64,000 bases of DNA from a bacterium D16-56 (GCA_003611875.1 RAYY01000007.1:99837-163836); one strand, 5' to 3'. Numbered from the stretch's first letter, positions 16,529 through 24,977 are shown. The notes: a model not told the origin generated them from the letters alone. A program made the numbers and translations.

Positions 16529-18391
16529 CTATGACAGCTGACCCAGCACCCAGTCCACATCCCCGGTGGTTTTCAAGGTCTCCAGGCGCTCCGGATCCTC
16601 TAAAAGCGAACACAATTTACTCAAAAGCTCCAGATGCTCATCCCCGATTCCGGCAATACCAAACACAAGCTGTGCCTTCTCCGCGCCAAAATCCACTCCC
16701 TCCGGATACTGGAAGAACACGATACCTGTTTTTTTCACCGTACCCTTGGCCTGGGTGGTTCCGTGAGGAATCGCCACCCCCATGCCTATGTAGGTAGATA
16801 CCAGCTTCTCCCGCTCCTGCATGGCAGCCACATAGGTCTCATCCACATATCCCAGCTCCTGCAAAAGCTCTCCGGCTGCCTGAATGGCCTCCTCCTTGCT
16901 CACCGGAGTCCGTCCCAGCTTAATGCCGTCTGCAATAATCACCTGCTTCTTCACCGGCACATCGGGAATATTAATATCCGTGTTCTCCCCTGCCGGAGCT
17001 GCCGGGGCATCTCCTGTGGTAAGCTGTACATACAAAGCATCCAGTGCCGGATCTGCCAGGAAATTACCAATGGTAATCAGCTGTGCCTGAGGCGCCGATT
17101 TACCTGCCCGATCTGCCAATGTGGTCTGAACCACCGCAATATCACAATCTGAAGGAATATTGTCCACAGAGGTGTTGATAACCGTAATATCCGGCCGGTT
17201 TGCCTTGATCCGGTTACGGAACTTGGTAGCACCCATAGCGGAAGATCCCATCCCTGCATCACAGGCAAAGACAATCTTTTTGATGGTATCCGCCTTCTCA
17301 ATGGTACCCGGAACCACTGTCTGCCCCTTTGCCTCTGCCTTCATGGCAGCCATCTCACTCTGCGCCTCCTCCAGGCTCTTTCCTCCTGCCATCTTCACCA
17401 AAGGAGACGCCACTGCAAAGGAAATTCCTGCGGAGATCACCACTCCGGCCAGCACCTTAACCATATCCGGACCCGGGGTCATCATCATATAGGCAATAAT
17501 GGAACCCGGAGATGCTGGACCTACCAGGCCGCAGCCAGTCATGTTAAACCAGAAAATACCTGCAAAGCTTCCTAAGATCGGGGCAATAAGCACTGCCGGA
17601 TTCATTAGGATATACGGAAAATATATCTCATGAATACCGCCCAGGAGATGAATGATCACCGCACCTGGTGCAGAATCCTTTGTAGCCTTATCCTTACAGA
17701 AAAACATGTAAGCCAACAGTACGCCCAGTCCAGGCCCCGGATTAGGCTCCAGCATGTACATGATGGACTTTCCTGTCTCTGTCACCTGAGCCGTGGCAAT
17801 GGGGGTAAATACCCCATGGTTGATGGCATTGTTAAGGAACAGAACCTTTGCCGGCTCGATAAAGATAGAAACCAAAGGAAGCAGTCCCCGATCCACCAGC
17901 ACATTCACTCCTGCCGACAGTACAGTCAGGATAGCACTCATAACCGGTCCGATGGCCACATAGCCCAGCATGGCCAGAATCATACCGATCAGTCCTGCCG
18001 AAAAATTGTTGATCAGCATCTCAAAGCCTGCCGGCATACGGCCCTCCATGGCCTGGTCAAACTTCTTGATGCAATAACCGGCTAAGGGCCCCATAACCAT
18101 GGCTGCCATCAGCATGGTAATCTCCGTGTTGCTCATAATGGCGCCGATCACTGCAATGGCGCCTACCACCCGTCCCCGGTCTCCGCCGATCATACGTCCG
18201 CCGGTGGAGGCAATCAAAACGGGAATCAGATAGGTCAGCATAGGGCCAACCATGCTGGAAAAGCCCTTGTTGGGAATCCAGCCTGTGTCAATAAACAGGG
18301 CAGCCAAAAATCCAAAGGCAATTAAAGCCCCGATATTAGGCATAACCATTCCCGATAAAAATTTACCAAAACGTTGAACTTTATTCTTCAA
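16529..18391 (-). CDS. mtlA: Mannitol-type PTS permease, EIICBA in one chain
   Basis: A 620-residue fusion. The IIC membrane domain (about 1-340) starts with the MtlA-like V-Q-R-F-G-K-F-L-S-G-M-V-M-P-N-I-G and contains the G-G-I-H-E-I-Y-F-P motif. The IIB domain (about 370-465) has the phosphocysteine loop F-A-C-D-A-G-M-G-S-S. The IIA domain (about 475-620) has the phospho-His motif A-I-P-H-G-T. It takes up and phosphorylates a hexitol, most likely mannitol. The start is a TTG at 18391, 7 nt after AGGAGGA. It is the last gene after fruK, a sorE-like dehydrogenase and deoR; there is no mtlD here. Confidence 0.93.
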   Translation of the reverse strand: MKNKVQRFGKFLSGMVMPNIGALIAFGFLAALFIDTGWIPNKGFSSMVGPMLTYLIPVLIASTGGRMIGGDRGRVVGAIAVIGAIMSNTEITMLMAAMVMGPLAGYCIKKFDQAMEGRMPAGFEMLINNFSAGLIGMILAMLGYVAIGPVMSAILTVLSAGVNVLVDRGLLPLVSIFIEPAKVLFLNNAINHGVFTPIATAQVTETGKSIMYMLEPNPGPGLGVLLAYMFFCKDKATKDSAPGAVIIHLLGGIHEIYFPYILMNPAVLIAPILGSFAGIFWFNMTGCGLVGPASPGSIIAYMMMTPGPDMVKVLAGVVISAGISFAVASPLVKMAGGKSLEEAQSEMAAMKAEAKGQTVVPGTIEKADTIKKIVFACDAGMGSSAMGATKFRNRIKANRPDITVINTSVDNIPSDCDIAVVQTTLADRAGKSAPQAQLITIGNFLADPALDALYVQLTTGDAPAAPAGENTDINIPDVPVKKQVIIADGIKLGRTPVSKEEAIQAAGELLQELGYVDETYVAAMQEREKLVSTYIGMGVAIPHGTTQAKGTVKKTGIVFFQYPEGVDFGAEKAQLVFGIAGIGDEHLELLSKLCSLLEDPERLETLKTTGDVDWVLGQLS

Positions 18392-18585
18392 GACAATTCC
18401 TCCTCCTATAACTATGAATCAGCACGCAAATCTTCCCATCACCTGCCAACTCACCAGCCTTTCACAGGTGCTCCTCCTGTAACCCGAAGCATGACGGCAG
18501 TCCCGGGTCAAGCCATTGCAGAAATTGCCAATAAAGAACTGATTTTATGATAACAGACAAGTGTACGATCTTCTCATGTAACCAT

Positions 18586-19347
18586 TCACAGAACCGTAAC
18601 ACCAAATTTCTTGCATTCCTCTAAAAAATCCTCCGTCAGCTCTCCGTCTGAGACCACAACATCCACATCCTTAAGACCGCAGATATGAAAGCTGCTTTTC
18701 ACCCCGATCTTGGAGGAATCCATCAGAACCACTACCTGATCTGACTGGCGGATACTCGTCTGCTTTAAGATGGCTTCGTCACTGATACCGCAGGTAAAGC
18801 CGGTCTGGTCATGAAAGCCTGTGATTCCCAGGAAAGCCTGATGAAAATTCACCCGCTCCAGCTCCTTAATGGCCTGAAACCCATACACACTCTGGCTATA
18901 GCGGTTCAGTCTGCCTCCCGGAAGCATTACCGTAGGTCTGGATAAATCTGCCAGCTCTGTGGCACAGCTTAATCCAGTGGTATAGATCAGATTAGACTGG
19001 TCCGGAAACAGACGGGCAAACATCGTGGCCGTGCTGCCGGAGTCCAGATAAACCGTCGTATCCTCCCGGAGCAGGGACAACGCCTTTTCTGCAATTTTTT
19101 GTTTCTGTGGAATATTGCGGACAGACTTTCTGTTGAGAAAATCATCGGTTCCGATGATAACCTGCACCGACCTAGCTCCCCCGTGAATCCGGAGAATCCT
19201 CTTTGCCTCATCTAAAAGCTTCAGATCTGTGCGCAGGGTCATCTCCGATACCTGGGGAAACGCCTCCTTGATCTGGGAAAAGCTGACACTTCCCTTTTCA
19301 TTAATCAGTTCTACAATCGCATTTCTGCGGGTTTCCATTGAATCCAT
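18586..19347 (-). CDS. DeoR family transcriptional regulator
   Basis: A 253-residue regulator. The N-terminal winged helix (about 1-60) contains V-S-E-M-T-L-R-T-D-L-K-L-L and the signature I-L-R-I-H-G-G-A; a DeoR C-terminal sugar-phosphate sensor domain follows (about 75-250), with D-S-G-S-T-A and L-P-G-G-R-L-N. Such proteins usually repress sugar operons and respond to a phosphorylated sugar. ATG 19347 has a GGAGG site; longer readings have none. It sits inside the operon it probably controls, between the dehydrogenase and mtlA. Matching palindromes lie at the fruK promoter. Confidence 0.92.
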   Translation of the reverse strand: MDSMETRRNAIVELINEKGSVSFSQIKEAFPQVSEMTLRTDLKLLDEAKRILRIHGGARSVQVIIGTDDFLNRKSVRNIPQKQKIAEKALSLLREDTTVYLDSGSTATMFARLFPDQSNLIYTTGLSCATELADLSRPTVMLPGGRLNRYSQSVYGFQAIKELERVNFHQAFLGITGFHDQTGFTCGISDEAILKQTSIRQSDQVVVLMDSSKIGVKSSFHICGLKDVDVVVSDGELTEDFLEECKKFGVTVL

Positions 19348-19476
19348 TGATTTCCTCCGTTCTGTGCCGGGATTTTCCAAGGCTTGCGCTCTGCCTGGCC
19401 AGACTCCCGCGTCCTGAATCATCCTTTCCCGGGTATCAGGCCAAATTCCTGCACAAAACGGAGATCTCGGCACCTG

Positions 19477-20745
19477 TTATTCTTTTATAAAATTAGCCAG
19501 TAAATATTCCTCTGCTTCCGGATTCCACAAGCCCTGATGAGCATCCACAATATCAGCCAATGCAATAAGACGGTCATCCTTCTCGGCCTCTCCCTTGGCC
19601 CGCAGATCGTTAAGGTCAGTCAAAGGCATGGACAGATGGGTATAAATCAGCTTCTTTCCTCCCGGAATCTTAGGCAGATTCAAGGTGGTATCAGCCACAG
19701 CATCCAGTCCGCCGATATGTGTCACCATAACAGCCGGGTTGATCCGCCCTGCTGCAGTCAGCTTCAAGGACTCAATCATATCATCCGTATTGCCGCCGGT
19801 GGTTCCCATCACATGAGTGGAATTATAATGTACATCATAGAAATTCATGGTTGCACTGAACTTGTTGTCCGTAGGACCGGCAAAGAAATTCAGGCAGCCG
19901 TCACGTCCTAATATATCGCTGGACTGTTTCACAACAGCAGCCACGGGAGCATAGCACAGAACATCGTCATAGCCGGTTCCGCCAGAAATCTTCAAAAGCT
20001 CTGCCACCGGATCCTCGCAGCTTCCTGTATTGACAAAATGAAGCGCAATACCGTCTTTCGCCGCTTCCTCAGGCGGGAACAACTGGGCCGCCCTGTCTAA
20101 CCGCTCCTGATTTAAATCTGTCACAACCACCATGGAAGGACGGACATCCCGGTGAAGGGCATAGGTCAAAGCCCCCAGTCCCATGGGACCTGCCCCGGCC
20201 ATAATCGCTAACTTGCCTCCTTCCTTGATTCCCATCTGGTGGGTGTATACCCCCATCTGGGTGTGGTAGGCTGCGTTAAATGCACCGATGCTGCAGGACA
20301 TAGGCTCTGCCAGGGATGCCTCGTAGTAAGCCCTGCCATTGTACTCCAAGAGACATCCCAGCTCCATCACCTCAGCCGGAATAATGCAGTAGGTGGCATC
20401 TCCGCCGAAGAACTCGTAGGAATAGCCCGGACTCCACATCGTTCCCTTGTAATTGAGAGCCGGCTGCAGGGTAAACTTCATTCCAGGCTTAAAGGTATCC
20501 TGGTGATTCTTTCCCACCTTGACAATATCACCGGCAAACTCGTGACCCATAATGGCCGGATGCTCTGCTACATCGTCATGAACCCTTTTATGCTTCTCTC
20601 CCAGAATGGCACATTTGTAGGTGGACATACAAATGCTGTCTGACACTACCTTCACCAGGATCTCGTCATCTGTAATCTCCGGAAGCTCAAATTCCTCAAG
20701 CCTCAAATCACTTGCTCCATGCAGTCTGACACCTTTTGCTTTCAT
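19477..20745 (-). CDS. Zinc-type sugar-phosphate dehydrogenase, SorE (L-sorbose-1-phosphate reductase)-like
   Basis: A 422-residue medium-chain dehydrogenase. The N-terminal GroES-like part carries a modified zinc/catalytic region (D-S-I-C-M-S-T-Y-K and I-M-G-H-E-F-A-G), the nucleotide loop G-A-G-P-M-G-L-G-A follows, and then C-L-N-F-F-A-G-P. The N-F-F-A-G-P-x-D and N-F-Y-D-V-H-Y stretches and overall length match L-sorbose-1-phosphate reductase (SorE). SorE reduces the keto group next to the phosphorylated carbon. Together with MtlA and FruK the likely substrate here is mannitol-1-phosphate, giving fructose-1-phosphate (inference). ATG 20745 with AAGGGAG site. Confidence 0.85.
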   Translation of the reverse strand: MKAKGVRLHGASDLRLEEFELPEITDDEILVKVVSDSICMSTYKCAILGEKHKRVHDDVAEHPAIMGHEFAGDIVKVGKNHQDTFKPGMKFTLQPALNYKGTMWSPGYSYEFFGGDATYCIIPAEVMELGCLLEYNGRAYYEASLAEPMSCSIGAFNAAYHTQMGVYTHQMGIKEGGKLAIMAGAGPMGLGALTYALHRDVRPSMVVVTDLNQERLDRAAQLFPPEEAAKDGIALHFVNTGSCEDPVAELLKISGGTGYDDVLCYAPVAAVVKQSSDILGRDGCLNFFAGPTDNKFSATMNFYDVHYNSTHVMGTTGGNTDDMIESLKLTAAGRINPAVMVTHIGGLDAVADTTLNLPKIPGGKKLIYTHLSMPLTDLNDLRAKGEAEKDDRLIALADIVDAHQGLWNPEAEEYLLANFIKE

Positions 20746-20844
20746 TTTAAAAACTCCCTTCTTAATAATATTTTATATTCTGTTTCTTTGCAAGGACAAA
20801 GACATTTTTCTGTCTGTCCATAATCCATGGCCTGCAATGGTAAT

Positions 20845-21777
20845 TTACATTCTGTGAAGTACAACCCTGGGAATCAGACCCTCAATCACGTCATATTCTG
20901 CTGCCTGGGTTCCGCTGCACATTACATTGGCCGCGCCGGTGGCAGTGGAAAGGCGAACCGTATCCTCCAGACTCATACCTGACTCCTCTGCAGCAGCCAG
21001 GGAAGCCACCACGCTGTCCCCTGCTCCCACAGTGCTTCCCACAGGCACCTTCAGCCCTTCTGCATATATGGTCTCTTTGTCCGTCACATACAGAGCGCCG
21101 TCTCCTCCCATAGAGACCACAATCTTGGCAATCCCGTTTTTCTCCATCAGCTCCCTTGCCGCCTTCTCTAACTCCTCCGGCGTTGCAAGGGTGCGTCCCA
21201 AAAGATCAGAAAGCTCATGGTTGTTAGGCTTGATCAGATAGGGGGAAGCCTTGATCCCCTCTGACAACAGCTCTCCGTCTGCGTCAAGAATCACCTTTGT
21301 CCCGGCCCCTTTGCATGCCCTCACCCAGGTATGGTAGGTATCCTTAGGAGAACCTTTCGGCAGACTCCCGGAAAGAACCACAATATCTCCTGTCCCTATC
21401 TTCCCCAAAAGCTCCTCCAAAACCTGATTTAAAATCTCCTCGGACACGGTAACTCCAGGCTCATTGATATCCGTGTTGGTGTGGTTAACCGGATCAATCA
21501 CCTTCAGATTGGTGCGGGTCTCCCCTTCCACAAACCGGAAGCTGGTCTCAAGCCCCATGGCCTGCAGGGCTGACTGAATGGCATTTCCCGTGTCTCCCCC
21601 CAAAATCCCGGTGGCAATGCTTTTCTTTCCCAGCTTGTCAATCACCTTGGATACATTGATTCCCTTTCCGCCCGGATCGGTCCGCATGGTGGTGATGCGG
21701 TTGACACTGTTGACTGTCAGAGATGGAATCTCCACAGTCTTATCCAGAGCCGGATTCAGCGTTACAGTGTAGATCAT
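20845..21777 (-). CDS. fruK: 1-phosphofructokinase (PfkB family)
   Basis: A 310-residue PfkB/ribokinase-fold kinase. The N-terminal motif T-L-N-P-A-L-D and G-G-K-G-I-N-V are typical of FruK/LacC, and the C-terminal ATP/anion-hole motif V-G-A-G-D-S-V-V-A with catalytic Asp is present. FruK makes fructose-1,6-bisphosphate from fructose-1-phosphate; LacC-type enzymes use tagatose-6-phosphate and are the main alternative. ATG 21777 follows AAGGGGG. It is the first gene of the operon behind a good promoter with two palindromes. No fructose PTS (fruA) gene is adjacent, so the kinase probably serves the mtlA pathway. Confidence 0.9.
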   Translation of the reverse strand: MIYTVTLNPALDKTVEIPSLTVNSVNRITTMRTDPGGKGINVSKVIDKLGKKSIATGILGGDTGNAIQSALQAMGLETSFRFVEGETRTNLKVIDPVNHTNTDINEPGVTVSEEILNQVLEELLGKIGTGDIVVLSGSLPKGSPKDTYHTWVRACKGAGTKVILDADGELLSEGIKASPYLIKPNNHELSDLLGRTLATPEELEKAARELMEKNGIAKIVVSMGGDGALYVTDKETIYAEGLKVPVGSTVGAGDSVVASLAAAEESGMSLEDTVRLSTATGAANVMCSGTQAAEYDVIEGLIPRVVLHRM

Positions 21778-21802
21778 ATCAATACCCCCTTTTATACTTT
21801 CA

Positions 21803-21828
21803 AAACAAAAGTTATTATTCTTTTGTTT
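21803..21828. promoter_or_regulatory. Candidate DeoR operator (proximal)
   Basis: Inverted repeat AAACAAAAG-(8 nt)-CTTTTGTTT between the fruK promoter and start codon. It shares the ACTTTTG-type arm with the upstream palindrome. Confidence 0.55.
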
Positions 21829-21845
21829 CAACAACTTATAGCTAT

Positions 21846-21873
21846 ATAATACCACTTTTTCAAGAAATGTCAA
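21846..21873 (-). promoter_or_regulatory. Promoter of the fruK-sorE-deoR-mtlA operon
   Basis: Minus-strand TTGACA (21873-21868), 16-nt spacer, TATTAT (21851-21846). Confidence 0.7.
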
Positions 21874-21912
21874 CTGTTTTTTCTGTTGTTTTTCTATATT
21901 TTTTCCTTTTTT

Positions 21913-21929
21913 ACTTTTGATTCAAAAGT
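21913..21929. promoter_or_regulatory. Candidate DeoR operator (distal)
   Basis: Perfect 17-nt palindrome ACTTTTGA-T-TCAAAAGT, about 40 nt upstream of the -35 box. With the proximal repeat it could support looping repression. Confidence 0.5.
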
Positions 21930-21993
21930 TTTATTTGTTAATAATTTATCATGCACAGTTTCAGGCCATACACATTTTCAGGCCATACAAAAA

Positions 21994-22038
21994 ACTCCCC
22001 GAATCTTCCGTGAACCATTCACGAAAAATCCGGGGAGT
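21994..22038 (-). terminator. Terminator of rtcB
   Basis: ACTCCCCG/CGGGGAGT stem with an inner TCCGTGAA/TTCACG pairing, followed on the minus strand by a run of T, 9 nt after the rtcB stop. Confidence 0.85.
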
Positions 22039-22046
22039 ATATGGTA

Positions 22047-23279
22047 TCATCCTTTCACCACCCCAATGGTCTTTAGTTCCAGCACTGCTTCCACCAGATC
22101 CTCCTGGTTTTTCATCACATCCCGGATATCCTTGTAGGCAAACCTACACTCCTCCGCCACATCCGACTTCTTATTTTTACCCAAAACCACCCCCTGAGCC
22201 TTCAGATCCCGGATCACCTGCTCACAGGTAAATGCCTCCATTGCCCCCTTTCTTGAATAGGCACGTCCGGCCCCATGAGATGAGCTGCAAAAGCTTTCCG
22301 GGTTTCCCTTGCCCTTCACCACATAGCTGTAGGATCCCATGGCTCCGGGAATCACGGCCATCTCTCCCTTCTGCGCCCGGGTAGCTCCCTTTCTGTGTAC
22401 CCACACATTTTTTCCATAATGATTCTCCAGGGCAGCATAATTGTGATGACAATTGATTTCTTCACCAAAGTGTATGGGTATATTCAAAAATCTTTTTACC
22501 TTTTCCTCCACCGCAGACTTTACCCGCTCCATCATCCGCTCCCGATTCTCAAAGGCATAAGCCAGCGCCAGATTCATCCAGGTAATGTACTCTTTCCCCT
22601 CCTGAGAATCTACAGGCAAAAATGCCAGCCGGTATTCATCAGGAACCTGGCTGTACCACAGGGCGTTAAGCTCCCTTGCCCTCTTGTGGTAACAATCGCA
22701 GATCTCCTTTCCAAAATGGCGGCTTCCGGAATGGATCATAATCCCCAGATATCCGTTCTGGTCCTCCTGAAGCTCAATAAAATGATTTCCGCCTCCCAAG
22801 GTTCCCACCTGATAATAGGCATCCTCAATCAGGGGAAACAATATGGGATTGGTCTGATACAGCTCCCTCTGCTCCATGGCCCGGTCCAGCACCCTGGAAG
22901 CCTGGCGCTCTCTGTGAGACAAAAATCCCACCGGAATGTTCCGCATAATATCAGAAATCATAGCCTGGATAAGGGTTCCGTTCCCTGTAACCACCGGACG
23001 CAGCCTTTCTACCTCCAAATCCGTAGAGACAAAATTCATCCCACAGCCAATATCCACCCCTACTGCATTGGGAATAATCACTCCCTCTGCGGCAATCACC
23101 CCTCCGATGGGCATCCCTTTTCCGGTGTGGGTATCCGGCATCAGACAAGCCCATTTATGTATAAAGGGAAGCTGAGCCAAGTGATATGCCTGTTCCAGAC
23201 AGCTTTCCTCCAGCTTTCCTCTGTCCGCCAGCCATACCCTCACCGGCACTCTGGTCTTTTCATCATAGATTACAAACAT
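22047..23279 (-). CDS. rtcB: RtcB family RNA-splicing/repair ligase
   Basis: A 410-residue RtcB of the short bacterial type. It joins RNA 2',3'-cyclic phosphate or 3'-phosphate ends to 5'-OH ends using GTP and Mn2+. Motifs seen: metal Cys in G-V-D-I-G-C-G-M, G-G-G-N-H-F-I-E-L, H-S-G-S-R-H-F-G, and the guanylylated His in S-S-H-G-A-G-R-A-Y-S-R. ATG 23279 has AAAGGAG 7 nt before it; an in-frame ATG 17 codons upstream lacks a good site. A long hairpin lies in its leader. Upstream is the metallophosphatase-rubrerythrin gene; no archease or RtcR gene is visible. Confidence 0.93.
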   Translation of the reverse strand: MFVIYDEKTRVPVRVWLADRGKLEESCLEQAYHLAQLPFIHKWACLMPDTHTGKGMPIGGVIAAEGVIIPNAVGVDIGCGMNFVSTDLEVERLRPVVTGNGTLIQAMISDIMRNIPVGFLSHRERQASRVLDRAMEQRELYQTNPILFPLIEDAYYQVGTLGGGNHFIELQEDQNGYLGIMIHSGSRHFGKEICDCYHKRARELNALWYSQVPDEYRLAFLPVDSQEGKEYITWMNLALAYAFENRERMMERVKSAVEEKVKRFLNIPIHFGEEINCHHNYAALENHYGKNVWVHRKGATRAQKGEMAVIPGAMGSYSYVVKGKGNPESFCSSSHGAGRAYSRKGAMEAFTCEQVIRDLKAQGVVLGKNKKSDVAEECRFAYKDIRDVMKNQEDLVEAVLELKTIGVVKG

Positions 23280-23345
23280 GTTTCCGCTCCTTTCCCAAAT
23301 GTCTTTTCCTAAATGATCGTGTTTTTTCATATCCCTGCAGATTCC

Positions 23346-23386
23346 AAGGTCATGGATCCACATGTCGGCATGTCGTCCATGACCTT
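23346..23386 (-). other. Strong hairpin in the rtcB leader
   Basis: Perfect 11-bp arms AAGGTCATGGA (23346-23356) and TCCATGACCTT (23376-23386) enclose a second stem ACATG...CATGT. It sits ~67 nt ahead of the rtcB start and has no U-tract, so it is not a simple terminator. It may be a regulatory or repair-sensing structure in the mRNA, or a transcription-factor palindrome. Confidence 0.6.
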
Positions 23387-23470
23387 TCAGCCTTGATACT
23401 ATTTTATCATCTTGTGGAAAAGAGATCATTTCAAAAAGGCTGCGAGATTGCGCACAGAAAATTTCTGCTC

Positions 23471-24730
23471 TTACTCCTCAAACACCTGATACTGCTTTTT
23501 GGGTCCGCCGCATACCGGACATCGCTCAGGGGCAGACTCCCCGGTCATCACATATCCGCATATAGGACACACATAAATAACCGACTCATCAAATTCCTCT
23601 ATATGGGACGCCTTCTTCAAAAGAAAGGCATGCTCCTTTTCCGCCGCGGCTGCCCCTGTATATGCCTGCTCGGTCAGAGGGCTGTCATGCTTCCCGGCAT
23701 ATTCTGCCACCATCTTATACAAATGCTGATACTCAAACTCCTCTCCCGGCACATAGGTTTCCACAGATTCCCGAAAGGGAGCCGGACGATCCAGCACAGA
23801 GTAAAAATTCCTGGCATGATAATACTCAGAAGCCGCCAGAGCCTGAAAAAGATTAGCAATCCGATCCATCCCTCTGCGCCGGGCCCGATCTGCAAACATG
23901 AGATATTTAAAGTGAGCCATCAGCTCTCCCTGAACCGTTTCTTCCAGCTTTTGCCTCAAAACCCGATCCTCTCTCTCCCGCCCATAGCAGGCCTCCGGCA
24001 GGTCGGCGATCCAGTATTTCAACTGGCCATTCTCCTGAAAAAAGTGAACTACGTGATGCTCCACATCACAGGCACGGATATCCTTAGACACATCCTCGAT
24101 CATGGCTCCGCCTCCTCCTGTGCAGATCAGGCGGATCCCGTCCACCCAATCCTCAAACCGGGAATGGACATGGCCGCAAAGCAGATATTTCACCTTTTCC
24201 CTCCAAGGCTCATAAGCCTGCCGCAGCCGGGCAAATTCCTCCTCTGGCACACAATTTAGTATAAAATTGTTGGGAACCGGGATGTGAAATGCAAGAACCG
24301 CCTGCCTTACATCCTCTCTGGAAAGAACCTCCGACAAAAGAGAAAGTCCCTCCTCCTCAAACGTCCGAGCTGCATTATCCAGCACGATCAGGGCAAAATC
24401 AGAGGTCAGCAAAGCATAATTTTTCCTCCCGAAATAATCCACATAATCCCCCGTATCATGATTTCCTCTGAGAGAATAGACATCATTCTCTGCCAGACTC
24501 TCCGTGATCTCCTGGATAGTATTGTAATAGTGTTTTGTCCCCGCAGGCACCAGATCGCCTGCAATCAAGGTAATATCATCCTTGGCTGTCTCCTCCAAAG
24601 CGCCTGCATAAACCTTCATGTTGTAGGTTCCCAGTCCCTCACACCCCGGATCACCAATGACGCCAATGGAGTGTACGTCAGGAAGATAGATAATCGAATC
24701 CATTACTTTTATCAGTCTTTTTTTGTTCAT
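23471..24730 (-). CDS. Metallophosphatase-rubrerythrin fusion protein
   Basis: A 419-residue two-part protein. Residues ~10-245 form a calcineurin-like phosphoesterase with D-V-H, G-D-L, G-N-H-D, a lone metal His (A-F-H-I-P) and G-H-V-H. Residues ~255-375 are a rubrerythrin-like di-iron four-helix domain with E-x-x-H in S-E-Y-Y-H-A and E-K-E-H-A. The C-terminus (~380-415) is a rubredoxin-like site with C-P-I-C and C-P-V-C. Rubrerythrins reduce peroxide; the phosphoesterase substrate is unknown (nucleotide or cyclic phosphate are possibilities). ATG 24730 follows AAGGAG. It is upstream of rtcB in the same direction, 191 nt apart. Confidence 0.88.
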   Translation of the reverse strand: MNKKRLIKVMDSIIYLPDVHSIGVIGDPGCEGLGTYNMKVYAGALEETAKDDITLIAGDLVPAGTKHYYNTIQEITESLAENDVYSLRGNHDTGDYVDYFGRKNYALLTSDFALIVLDNAARTFEEEGLSLLSEVLSREDVRQAVLAFHIPVPNNFILNCVPEEEFARLRQAYEPWREKVKYLLCGHVHSRFEDWVDGIRLICTGGGGAMIEDVSKDIRACDVEHHVVHFFQENGQLKYWIADLPEACYGREREDRVLRQKLEETVQGELMAHFKYLMFADRARRRGMDRIANLFQALAASEYYHARNFYSVLDRPAPFRESVETYVPGEEFEYQHLYKMVAEYAGKHDSPLTEQAYTGAAAAEKEHAFLLKKASHIEEFDESVIYVCPICGYVMTGESAPERCPVCGGPKKQYQVFEE

Positions 24731-24861
24731 AATGAAAGCTCCTTGTTTTTTATTTTATGCTTCTATAATCCTTACAAATCCGGTTTCTTCTGAGATTATA
24801 GCATGAGAAAAGAATATGTAAATGCATTTTACAAAAACTTATCTTCCTTTTTTCCTCCATT

Positions 24862-24930
24862 GTTACTGTTCACGGGGCGCCCTATTGCCCAGATCCGCCG
24901 GATAGGAAGCATCGGGCGTCCGCCCGATGC
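24862..24930. repeat. Palindrome-rich intergenic element
   Basis: It begins GTTACTGTTCACGGGGCG, the same 18-nt start (one mismatch) as the inverted repeat at 42907. It then has GGGC...GCCC, ATCCG-C-CGGAT, and a perfect 10-bp hairpin GCATCGGGCG-TC-CGCCCGATGC (24909-24930). It lies ahead of the alanine symporter promoter; origin and role unknown. Confidence 0.55.
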
Positions 24931-24948
24931 GGACCATATTCTTTTTTC

Positions 24949-24977
24949 TTGACATTTTCGGTCTGCTATGCTACCTT
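24949..24977 (+). promoter_or_regulatory. Promoter of the alanine symporter gene
   Basis: TTGACA (24949-24954) with TACCTT 17 nt downstream; TATGCT at a shorter spacing is an alternative -10. The leader to the start codon is about 140 nt. Confidence 0.5.
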
